DNA of 64,000 bases from positions 186,001 to 250,000 of the forward strand of contig NZ_LQCI01000050.1 in NCBI RefSeq assembly GCF_001613935.1, written 5' to 3'. The translations under genes were made by a program, and so were the position numbers. The notes under the pieces are model-generated. The model searched no databases. It saw only the letters and a program-made list of their open reading frames with translations, and had not been told where the DNA came from. Each line of letters starts with the position of its first letter. Position 1 is the first letter of the stretch. The stretch is from Amycolatopsis regifaucium. Its GTDB lineage: Bacteria; Actinomycetota; Actinomycetes; Mycobacteriales; Pseudonocardiaceae. Shown here in pieces: positions 48,895 to 55,981 of the stretch.

Positions 48895-49335
48895 GTGTCG
48901 CAAGATCTGAGCTTCGATCTCCACGCGTTGACGGCCCGGCTGGATCGGTCCGCCGACCGAATACTCCAGGCGGAGTACGGACTCTCGTACCGCCGGTTCC
49001 GGACCCTGTTGATCGTGGGCAAGCTGGGCGCGGCCACGCAGCGGGCGGTGTCCGAGGAACTGGGTGTCTCGGAACCGTCGGCGAGCCGGATGACGGGCGT
49101 ACTCGCCGGAATGGGCCTGCTCGACGCGCAACCGGATCCGGCTGGCGGAAACCGGCGGCGGCTGAGTCTCACCGTCGAAGGCAAGCGCATGGTCGAGCAG
49201 TGCCGCGAAGTACTGGAGCATCGCTTCCGCGACCTGGTACGGCGCAGCGGCGTCTCCTATGCCGACTACGCCCGCGACACGCGCCTTCTCCTGGAGGCGC
49301 TGAACACGCCGCCGGGGCTCGATACCACCACATAA
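48895..49335 (+). CDS. MarR family transcriptional regulator
   Basis: 146 residues from GTG at 48895 (AAGG six bases upstream); ATG at 48880 is possible but lies inside the operator. The MarR winged helix is clear: YRRFRTLLIVGKLGAATQRAV, recognition helix VSEPSASRMTGVLAGMGLL, and the wing DPAGGNRRRLSLTVEGK with the conserved basic DxRxx pattern. Dimerisation helices lie at both ends. It likely represses itself and the divergent membrane-protein gene. Confidence 0.85.
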   Translation: MSQDLSFDLHALTARLDRSADRILQAEYGLSYRRFRTLLIVGKLGAATQRAVSEELGVSEPSASRMTGVLAGMGLLDAQPDPAGGNRRRLSLTVEGKRMVEQCREVLEHRFRDLVRRSGVSYADYARDTRLLLEALNTPPGLDTTT

Positions 49336-49850
49336 GCCGCTGCCATTCCCACCGGCGCCCGATCGACCAACGTGGAATCCTGGTCGATGCCCGGCTCAAG
49401 ACTGGGCGTCGAGCCACCCCCATTGGCGGCGATCTCGCCGTCGGGGATCTCGCCGTCGGGGATACGGGAGCCGTCGATGCCGACGACCTTGACGCCCCGG
49501 CGGGCACCGAGCAGCGCGGCGGCCTCCGCCATGATTTCCTTGCGGGGCCCGGCGATCTCCGGGATCGGGGTTCCCGGGACCGGCTCGGCCGGGTCGATGG
49601 CCAGGTCGACCAGTTCCTCGGCCACAGCGCGGCAGGCCACCAGCTGCGTGGGCAGCGCGGGAATGTAGGCGACGCCGTCCTGCTGCCACTCAAGGAGCTG
49701 GCCGACGAACTCGTGGAACTGCGCGGCCCGCAAACCACGAACGGGCAGCGGGCCGGACCGGAGGAGTTCCTCGTGCACCTTCTTGGCGGCGACGAAACCG
49801 GCGTAGTTCCTCCGGCGCGCGAATGGCTTCCGGCGAATTCGCGATTGTCG
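49266..49850 (-). pseudogene. 5'-truncated NmrA-like SDR oxidoreductase fragment
   Basis: The minus-strand frame reads AAKKVHEELLRSGPLPVRGLRAAQFHEFVG, VAYIPALPTQLVACRAVAEE and IPEIAGPRKEIMAEAAALLG, the C-terminal half of NAD(P)H-binding NmrA-like proteins. The Rossmann N-terminus is absent, and the usual SGLPYTIVRATQF block is damaged (GPLPVRGLRAAQF). A 15-bp tandem duplication (49431-49460) adds PDGEI in frame. No start codon or ribosome binding site is evident. It overlaps the end of the MarR gene. Confidence 0.6.
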
Positions 49851-49857
49851 TTGGTCC

Positions 49858-50439
49858 TCACCGGCGGATTCGGCGGTCCACGGCGCTCCAGTTCGTTTCC
49901 CACGTCGTTCCGCCGTCGGCCGAGAACGCCTGCTCGAATCTCGCTTCGTCCACGCTCGGCCGGAAAATGCGGAAGCGCACCTTGATCGGTCGGCCGTCGT
50001 ACTGGTCGTCGCCGAAGAATTCGCCCGTTCCGTCGCGGAAACCGCCGTACACCGCCGGGGTGAGCAGCCCGTCACGCATGTTGACGAAGGTCAGGCTCCA
50101 GCGCTGCGCCTGCGGTTCGTAAAGCCGGAGGTTAAGGGCATCGATGCGGCCGTTCGGGCCCGAGACCTGGAATTCGAGGACGTTCGCCCGCCGGTCGAGG
50201 AGCGGTTTGACGACACTGGTTCCCGTGAACCGGAGCCATTCGTCCGGCGTACCCGAGAGCGGCTCGGCCAGCACCCGCACCGTGGAACGCCAGGTGCCGA
50301 CCTCCCAGTCGAAGTCTCGTTGGCCGTCGGCGGTCGCCGACGACGTGGGAGACGTCGCCGCGTCGCCCGAGGCCGCCGTCGCGAGCAGGATGAGGGCCGA
50401 AAGCCCCGCGAGCAGAATGCGTCTGTATGGCACGGTCAT
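49858..50439 (-). CDS. Secreted DUF1579-like protein
   Basis: 193 residues. A signal peptide (RRILLAGLSALILLATAASG) precedes a single beta-rich domain: DFDWEVGTWRSTVRVLAEPL, ANVLEFQVSGPNGRIDAL, RWSLTFVNMRDG, KVRFRIFRPSVDEARFEQAFSADGGTTWE. This is the lipocalin-like pattern of DUF1579 and relatives, function unknown. ATG at 50439 is divergent from the HxlR gene, which probably regulates it. Confidence 0.72.
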   Translation of the reverse strand: MTVPYRRILLAGLSALILLATAASGDAATSPTSSATADGQRDFDWEVGTWRSTVRVLAEPLSGTPDEWLRFTGTSVVKPLLDRRANVLEFQVSGPNGRIDALNLRLYEPQAQRWSLTFVNMRDGLLTPAVYGGFRDGTGEFFGDDQYDGRPIKVRFRIFRPSVDEARFEQAFSADGGTTWETNWSAVDRRIRR

Positions 50440-50467
50440 GGTCCGACTATCCGAGTGGAGCGCGCTC

Positions 50468-50869
50468 GTGGACAAGAAGGCACCTGCGGGTAACCCCTCC
50501 CGCCCCAACCCGCTGCCCGGCTGCCCGATGGCCGCGGCGTTCGCCGCGATCGGCGGGAAATGGAAGCTGACCCTGCTGTACTGGCTCGCCCACGGCGAAA
50601 CCCATTTCGCGGGTCTCCGTCGCCGAGGCACGCCGATCACGCCCAAGGTGCTGACCGAACAGCTACGCGAACTCGAAGCCGACGGGCTCATCGAACGCGT
50701 CGTCACCGGACCGGTCCCGGCACGCGTCATCTACCGGCTCACTCCTTACGGGACCACCGTCCTGCCCGTCGTCGAAGGAGTCCGGGTCTGGGGTGAAACA
50801 CATCTCCAGCGCACCGGTGGCGTGACCGCACCGGAGGAGGCGATGAGCTGTACGACGGCGATCGACTGA
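50468..50869 (+). CDS. HxlR family transcriptional regulator
   Basis: 133 residues. The HxlR signature is complete: a Cys-Pro near the N-terminus (PLPGCPMAAAFAAIGGKWKL), LLYWLAHGETHFAGLRR, PKVLTEQLRELEADGLIER and the wing VIYRLTPYGTTVLPVVEG. GTG at 50468 has GGAG at eight bases; ATG at 50438 would overlap the divergent gene. HxlR proteins often sense aldehydes or quinones through the conserved Cys. Confidence 0.87.
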   Translation: MDKKAPAGNPSRPNPLPGCPMAAAFAAIGGKWKLTLLYWLAHGETHFAGLRRRGTPITPKVLTEQLRELEADGLIERVVTGPVPARVIYRLTPYGTTVLPVVEGVRVWGETHLQRTGGVTAPEEAMSCTTAID

Positions 50870-50948
50870 AGGGCACCCTGGCGTTTCATCGGTATTTCAT
50901 CGGCGCTCATTAGCGTTCGGCCGGGAATTCGACAGTGGGGAGAGACCG

Positions 50949-51689
50949 ATGAGAAAAGTCGGAGCGCGGTGGCTCGCGACCGCCGTTTTGTCCGTCGTCG
51001 CACTGGCGGGCGCGATCGCCGGTCCGGGGGCGGCGCAGGCGGCCACCGCCCGGACGGCGGGCGCGTGCGGGCCGGTCATGTTCGTCGTACCGGGATATCA
51101 GGACGGCGGGGCGCAGAAACTTCTGGACCCGGCGCTCGCGCCGGGTGGCGCCGACCCGGTGCGCATCCCGTACCCGAACAGCGCCGGCGACGTCAATCTG
51201 TACGCCGACGTCGACGCGGGCGTCGCCAACCTCAGGACCGCGCTCTACAACCTTTATGTCACCTATGGCTGCGACCTCGACACCAAGGTGTACATCGTCG
51301 GGTTCAGCCTCGGCGCCCTCGTCGCGGGCACCGTGCTGGAGACCGAGCCACCCGGACGGAACATCCAGGGCGTGCTGATCGCCGACGGGCGGCGGCAGCC
51401 CGTCGAGTCGAACTGGCCGGGTGACCCCGGTGGCCTGATCGGGCACCTGCCCGTGCCCGGCCCGGGCGGCGCCGGTTTCCGGCCGCTGGACTCGTTCGCC
51501 TACCCGACGCTGAGCCTGTGCAACGGCCCCAATTCGGCCGGTGGCGCGGATCTGATCTGCTTCGGCGGCACCAATCTGGACAGCTACTTCACCTCGCACC
51601 CGTATTACAGCTTCGAGGTGGGCACCGAGCTGAGCATCCACGGTGAAGGCCCGTACCCGCACAACCTGCGTAACCGCGTCATTCCGTAA
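50949..51689 (+). CDS. Secreted cutinase/PE-PPE-like esterase
   Basis: 246 residues. A Sec signal (LATAVLSVVALAGAIAGPGAAQA) precedes an alpha/beta hydrolase with VMFVVPGYQDGGAQ, YPNSAGDVNLYADVDAGV, and the nucleophile elbow VGFSLGALVAG. The remaining triad is less clear, with a late SIHGEGPYPHN probably giving the His. Cys pairs (GACGP, YGCDLD, LCNGP, LICFGG) suit an extracellular enzyme. Acyl-ester hydrolysis is likely; the substrate is unknown. GGGGAGAG precedes the ATG. Confidence 0.72.
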   Translation: MRKVGARWLATAVLSVVALAGAIAGPGAAQAATARTAGACGPVMFVVPGYQDGGAQKLLDPALAPGGADPVRIPYPNSAGDVNLYADVDAGVANLRTALYNLYVTYGCDLDTKVYIVGFSLGALVAGTVLETEPPGRNIQGVLIADGRRQPVESNWPGDPGGLIGHLPVPGPGGAGFRPLDSFAYPTLSLCNGPNSAGGADLICFGGTNLDSYFTSHPYYSFEVGTELSIHGEGPYPHNLRNRVIP

Positions 51690-51735
51690 CCAGCCACGGC
51701 ATTCATCCCGATGCCGGGGTGCCGGCCGGGCGGGG

Positions 51736-51921
51736 GTGTTCAGCGCGGCCACCCTGTGCCCGAGTGATTCGGTCACCATCGACGACCAGGGCTACGGCAC
51801 CCTGCCGTGCGGCCAGGACCAGCTGATCCAGCAGCTGGAGGACGGCAACCCGGTGCGCGCGCGGATCAACGTGGACGGCGCCGACCAGATCACCACGGTC
51901 AAGGAGAGCTACCACCCCTGA
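51736..51921 (+). pseudogene. Orphan 3' gene end encoding about 61 residues
   Basis: The frame from GTG at 51736 has strongly coding third positions and ends in a terminator-like hairpin, but there is no signal peptide, clear start or ribosome binding site. The peptide (TLCPSDSVTIDDQGYGTLPC, VRARINVDGADQITTVKESY) has two Cys and looks like the end of a secreted protein. It may be a remnant after deletion, or a short gene not recognised here. Confidence 0.45.
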
Positions 51922-51949
51922 TCCGGGGCACCGGATCAGGGGTGGTAGC
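51908..51949. terminator. Perfect 19-bp hairpin containing a stop codon
   Basis: Arms 51908-51926 and 51931-51949 are exact complements around the loop GGCA. The TGA of the preceding frame (51919-51921) is inside the left arm. It separates that frame from the convergent isochorismatase gene. Confidence 0.75.
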
Positions 51950-51983
51950 CGGCAACGCGCCCCGGCTGCCGGTCTTTCGCGGC

Positions 51984-52538
51984 TCAGCCTCGGAAATCGA
52001 CCTCGCTGGTTTCGACCGTCCCTCCCCTCCGGCCGGGCGCGAGCTGAAACCGCCAGTACAGGTTCGTATGCGCGATGACCTGCTCCGGCGACGGCGCGCC
52101 CCAGGCCGTCTTGTCCCCGGTGGTGTGCGCGTCGCCGACCAGCGTCGCGTCATACCCGCGGACCAGCGCCCCGTGCAGCGTCGAGCGGATGCAGGCGTCG
52201 GTCTCCGCTCCGGTGACCACGAGCCGCCCGATGCCGCGTTCGGCCAGGATCTTCTCCAGATCGGTGTCCTCGAAGGAATCCCCGTAGGACTTCTCGACGA
52301 TGGGTTCGGCGTCGTCCGGCCGCAGCTCGTCGACGATGCGCCATTCCTCGCTTCCCTGCACGAGTTCCTCGTCGGAATGCCGTACCCACACCACCGGGAC
52401 GCCTTCCCGCCGGGCCCGGCCGACGAGGCCGCCGATGTTCGCGACCACGGCGTCACGCTCGTAGGCGTCGTCGACGACGCCGTTCTGGACATCGACGACA
52501 AGGAGCGCGGTGTTCGGCCGGTTGTCGAGAGTGGTCAT
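51984..52538 (-). CDS. Isochorismatase-family cysteine hydrolase
   Basis: 184 residues. The catalytic triad positions are Asp in LLVVDVQNGVV, Lys in VEKSYGDSF and Cys in GAETDACIRSTLHGALVRGY, with the family cis-peptide region (VVTGAETD). Members hydrolyse amides such as nicotinamide or carbamates; no specific substrate is apparent. AGGAGGG precedes the ATG at 52538. Confidence 0.87.
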   Translation of the reverse strand: MTTLDNRPNTALLVVDVQNGVVDDAYERDAVVANIGGLVGRARREGVPVVWVRHSDEELVQGSEEWRIVDELRPDDAEPIVEKSYGDSFEDTDLEKILAERGIGRLVVTGAETDACIRSTLHGALVRGYDATLVGDAHTTGDKTAWGAPSPEQVIAHTNLYWRFQLAPGRRGGTVETSEVDFRG

Positions 52539-52667
52539 GGCAGGGTGTCCCTCCTGGTCAGGCAGCTGCGGCAGACCTTAACCTCCCCCACCGACAGAAC
52601 CGGCGCTTCTCGCCGGCCGACCTGGGATCATGGCGGGGGTAACCGGCGACCTCGACGAGAGCAGCGA

Positions 52668-53576
52668 ATGACCACACCGGATCTCGGAGCCCCACCCCGG
52701 CGCATCACCGTCGACGCGGCGCAGGTGCGCCGGTTGATCGCCGGCCAGTTCCCGCACTGGGCCGGCCTCCCGGTCCGGCCCGTGGCGGAAAACGGCTGGG
52801 ACAACGTCACCTTCCACGTCGGCGACGCGATGATCGCGCGGCTGCCGAGCGCGGCCGAGTACGCACTGGCCGTCGACAAGGAACAACGGTGGCTTCCGGT
52901 GCTCGCTCCCCTGCTGCCGCTGCCCATCCCCATCCCACTGGCGAAGGGGCGGCCGGACGCGGATTATCCCTTTTCCTGGTCCATTTACCGATGGCTCGAC
53001 GGTGAACCCGCGAGCGCGGACCGCGTTTCCGACCCGGTCCGCTTCGCCCTCGACCTGGCCGGATTCCTGGCGGTCTTGCAGAGTCTCGATGCCACCGACG
53101 GTCCCCGGCCCGGTAAGCACAACTGGTTCCGGGGCGCCACCCTGCGCACCTACGACGCGCAGGTCCGGCGCGCCCTCACCGCGCTGGACGGCCATATCGA
53201 CGTCGACCTCGCGCGCGAGCTCTGGGAGACCGCGCTGGACTCACCCTTCGACGGCGTCGACCGGTGGTTCCACGGCGACATCGCAGCGGGAAATCTCCTG
53301 CTCGACGGCGGGAAGCTGGCGGCCGTCATCGACTTCGGGACCTGCGGGGTCGGTGATCCGTCCTGCGACCTGGCCATCGCTTGGACGCTGTTGACCGACG
53401 ACGCCAGGCAGGCGTTTCGCGAGCGCCTGTCCGTCGACGACGCGACCTGGGCGCGCGGGCGCGGCTGGGCGCTGTGGAAGGCGCTGATCGGGTACGCGCG
53501 GACGGTGAGCCGGGCCGACGAGGAGGCCGCGGAGGCGCGGCGCGTGCTCGGCGAGATCTTTCCGCCGGGCTCGTGA
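52668..53576 (+). CDS. Aminoglycoside phosphotransferase-family kinase
   Basis: 302 residues. The APH/ChoK fold shows NGWDNVTFHVGDAMIARLP (nucleotide loop), FSWSIYRWLDGEPAS (hinge), the catalytic loop WFHGDIAAGNLLLDGG with Asp and Asn, and the Mg2+ loop VIDFGTCGVGDPSCDLA. The subgroup is common in actinomycetes and usually does not confer aminoglycoside resistance; the small-molecule substrate is unknown. Confidence 0.83.
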   Translation: MTTPDLGAPPRRITVDAAQVRRLIAGQFPHWAGLPVRPVAENGWDNVTFHVGDAMIARLPSAAEYALAVDKEQRWLPVLAPLLPLPIPIPLAKGRPDADYPFSWSIYRWLDGEPASADRVSDPVRFALDLAGFLAVLQSLDATDGPRPGKHNWFRGATLRTYDAQVRRALTALDGHIDVDLARELWETALDSPFDGVDRWFHGDIAAGNLLLDGGKLAAVIDFGTCGVGDPSCDLAIAWTLLTDDARQAFRERLSVDDATWARGRGWALWKALIGYARTVSRADEEAAEARRVLGEIFPPGS

Positions 53577-53650
53577 GTGAGGAGTAGGGCGAAGCGCGCT
53601 TGATGCCGCGTCCATGAACCCTCATGGGCTCGGGCCACGACGACGGAGGT

Positions 53651-53758
53651 ATGTCCGAAGCCAGGACTCGGCCCACCGCACGCGGTAGCATCACGGGACC
53701 AGCCGATCCGGCCGCCGCCGTCGACCGGATCGCTGCCCGCTATTGGGAGGTAGCTTGA
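53651..53758 (+). CDS. Possible 35-residue ORF coupled to the next gene
   Basis: ATG at 53651 directly follows GGAGGT. The frame (MSEARTRPTARGSITGPADP to RIAARYWEVA) runs to a TGA that overlaps the next ATG as TGATG. Codon bias is moderately actinobacterial. The ribosome binding site is too close for a strong start, so this may be a translational coupler or chance. Confidence 0.35.
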   Translation: MSEARTRPTARGSITGPADPAAAVDRIAARYWEVA

Positions 53759-54168
53759 TGTACACCCCGTCCGCACACCCGTTTCCGGTGGCGCTGACCC
53801 CGGGCGACCCGGTCCGGGAAGCGGCGTTCCAGGCCGCCACCGCCCGCCTCGACGAGTGGTTCGGCGATCGCGTTCAGGTGCAGGTGGAACGCTTCGACCG
53901 CCTGGGGCCTTGGGTGTTCTTGCAGGGCACGATGCGTGGCACCGACAACGGCCGCCCGTACTACGCCGGCACCGTCTACGAGGCACGCCGGGCCGACGGC
54001 GTCATGTCCGACGTCTACGTCGCCCTGCTCAAGAAGACCGACGAACCGCGTCCCGAGAACGACGCGCGGGCCTGGCGCTTGGCGAACTACGCGGTCGGCC
54101 CGACCGACGTCGCTTGGCTGACCTGGCCGGACGAGCACGAGGCACCGCGCGCGCTGTTCGGATTCTGA
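53758..54168 (+). CDS. Conserved hypothetical protein
   Basis: 136 residues, soluble, no signal peptide. GGGAGG lies eight bases before the ATG. The sequence (WFGDRVQVQVERFDRLGPWV, LQGTMRGTDNGRPYYAGTVY, SDVYVALLKKTD) looks like a single alpha/beta domain; no family recognised. It is followed by a hairpin and converges with the ESX-type genes. Confidence 0.65.
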   Translation: MYTPSAHPFPVALTPGDPVREAAFQAATARLDEWFGDRVQVQVERFDRLGPWVFLQGTMRGTDNGRPYYAGTVYEARRADGVMSDVYVALLKKTDEPRPENDARAWRLANYAVGPTDVAWLTWPDEHEAPRALFGF

Positions 54169-54180
54169 CCCTTCCGCCGA

Positions 54181-54227
54181 GGCCGGGTCCTGTAAGTCTG
54201 TTCGAAGACGACTTACAGGACGCGGCC
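54181..54227. terminator. Bidirectional terminator hairpin
   Basis: GTCCTGTAAGTC (54187-54198) pairs with GACTTACAGGAC (54210-54221), extended outward by GGCCG/CGGCC after one mismatch. It lies between the convergent stops at 54168 and 54236. Confidence 0.72.
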
Positions 54228-54235
54228 TGACCGGC

Positions 54236-55432
54236 TCAGGTCGGCGGGGTGAGGACCTTCACGAGGCCGCCGCCGCCACCCATGCTGATCTTCTGCGAAC
54301 CGTCGGGGTTGATGTTGTTCGAGCCGATGAACTGACCATCGCCCGCGTACAGCACGACGTGCCCGCCGCCGTTCGAGATCACCACGTCGCCGGGCTTCGC
54401 CTGGGAGAGCGGTACCGACTTCCAGCCGTCCGCCTCGAGGTTGGCCGTCAGCCCCGCGACCGAGGCGCTGGCCTGGTTCTTGTCGATCAGACCGGCCGCC
54501 TCCAGGCAGCCCGAAACGAAGTTCGCGCAGTTGACGTTGTTGGGCACCCAGGACTGCATCGCGGGCAGCTCGCCGCTGCGCTTGAGGTCACCGGCGTTAC
54601 GGCCGAGGAACTGCTCGGCGATCTTGGCCGGGTTGTCGCCCCGCGCGTCGATCGGCTTGGCGGGCCTTCCGTCGCCCTGGACCCCGGCGACCCCACCGCC
54701 GCCACCGCCACCGCCGTCTCCGCCGCCGTACACGGGGGCCGGGCCGACCCTCGAATCGACGGGTTTGGCGTGGACGCTCGACGCCGTGGTCTGGCCGCTT
54801 TCGGCGGGAATCAACTCCAGGAAACCGCCTTCGATTTCCAGGCCGAGCGGTTTGAGGAGATCGTCGATCTGTTTCTCGGCGGCGTCCAGCGCGCGCTCGA
54901 TCTCCTCTTTCTTGCCGTTGGAGTCCTTCTCGTTGAGCTGCCGGAGCCGCTCGATGTCGGTCGCCGCGGCGGCGATCTCGTTGTCGTCTTTGGCGTTGTT
55001 CTTCCGCTGCCGGGCCGCGCCGATCAGGGCGCGGTTGTCGGCGTCCTTGTCGTTGGCTTCCTGGGCGAGCTGCGCGACCTTCTTCTTGACCTCGTCCAGG
55101 ATCTCGGACACGCGCTGGAGGATGTTCTTGGCCGCTTCGGCCTTGTCGCTGACCTTGTAGCTGGCTTTGCCGAGCGCTTCGAGGTGGTCGGCGACGGCGT
55201 CGGCGTCCTTGCCTTCCCATTCGCGCAGCACGTCATCGCGAAAAAGCTTCAGATCGTCGCCGAGATCGTTGGCCTTGGTGGCGGCTCCGCCGACCTTGGC
55301 CGCCTGGTCGTTGACCGCGCGCGCGTTGAGCTTCTGTGCCTGTTGGGCGTGCTTGTCGATGGCGTCCATCGACTTCGGACGGTCACGCGACGGGTCGTCG
55401 AGCGCACCCAGATCCCGTTCTGCGGTGGTCAT
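54236..55432 (-). CDS. ESX-type secreted protein with NlpC/P60-like peptidoglycan hydrolase domain
   Basis: 398 residues without a Sec signal. Residues ~20-200 are helical and coiled-coil (WXG100/LXG-like), with FRDDVLREWEGKDADAVADH carrying a WxG motif and long charged helices after it. A Gly-rich linker (GGGDGGGGGGGG) leads to a C-terminal papain-like domain. Its catalytic Cys is in NNVNCANFVSGCLEAAG and its His in SNGGGHVVLYAGDGQFIGS. This suits a type VII-secreted effector that cuts cell-wall peptides. It is partnered with the small EspC/WXG-like gene 36 bases upstream. Confidence 0.77.
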   Translation of the reverse strand: MTTAERDLGALDDPSRDRPKSMDAIDKHAQQAQKLNARAVNDQAAKVGGAATKANDLGDDLKLFRDDVLREWEGKDADAVADHLEALGKASYKVSDKAEAAKNILQRVSEILDEVKKKVAQLAQEANDKDADNRALIGAARQRKNNAKDDNEIAAAATDIERLRQLNEKDSNGKKEEIERALDAAEKQIDDLLKPLGLEIEGGFLELIPAESGQTTASSVHAKPVDSRVGPAPVYGGGDGGGGGGGGVAGVQGDGRPAKPIDARGDNPAKIAEQFLGRNAGDLKRSGELPAMQSWVPNNVNCANFVSGCLEAAGLIDKNQASASVAGLTANLEADGWKSVPLSQAKPGDVVISNGGGHVVLYAGDGQFIGSNNINPDGSQKISMGGGGGLVKVLTPPT

Positions 55433-55467
55433 CGGTTAATCCCCCTGTGTTCCCGTCCTCGATCCGA

Positions 55468-55779
55468 TCAGTCCCGCTCGCGGTGGCCGCCGAGAGTGTG
55501 CACGCCCTGGGCCTCGTCGGCCCGTATGCGCGCGGCTGCACTGGCCAGCGCCGCCGACGCGGCGTCGACGAGCTTCGCGGCGGCGTTCAGCTCGGCGTTC
55601 ACGCCACTGTAGAACCCCTGCACCGTCTTACCCGCGCTGGCCGCGTTGCTCAGATCGCCGAAGGCGCCGCCGGGGTTACCGTCACCCAAGTCCGTGCCCG
55701 TCTTGCTGAACCCGTCTTTGAGCCCGCCGACCTTCTTGGCCAGCGCGGCGATCTGATCCGGGTCGAATCGGCGAGTCAT
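55468..55779 (-). CDS. Small EspC/WXG100-like ESX protein
   Basis: 103 residues, all alpha, no signal peptide. It starts MTRRFDPDQIAALAKKVGGL and has a central NPGGAFGDLSN loop between two helical stretches, as in the EspC/ESX family. GGAGGG precedes the ATG at 55779. Placed directly before the NlpC/P60-bearing partner, it is probably its co-secreted helix-bundle partner through a type VII system encoded elsewhere. Confidence 0.68.
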   Translation of the reverse strand: MTRRFDPDQIAALAKKVGGLKDGFSKTGTDLGDGNPGGAFGDLSNAASAGKTVQGFYSGVNAELNAAAKLVDAASAALASAAARIRADEAQGVHTLGGHRERD

Positions 55780-55981
55780 GAGTGATCCCTCCAGTCTCGG
55801 CGCCTGCGCCCGTGCGTACCTGACCAATAGTGCTCCATCGCGCAGCTTAGGAGTTCACACCCACCCGCGCGCGACGTTTCCCGAAACGCGATGACGACCT
55901 TTCGTGTACACCGACGCACCTCACCGCGCTTCGGTTCCCCACCTCGGCCAGCGGATCTTCGGGAGGACGCCGACCCTCCGC

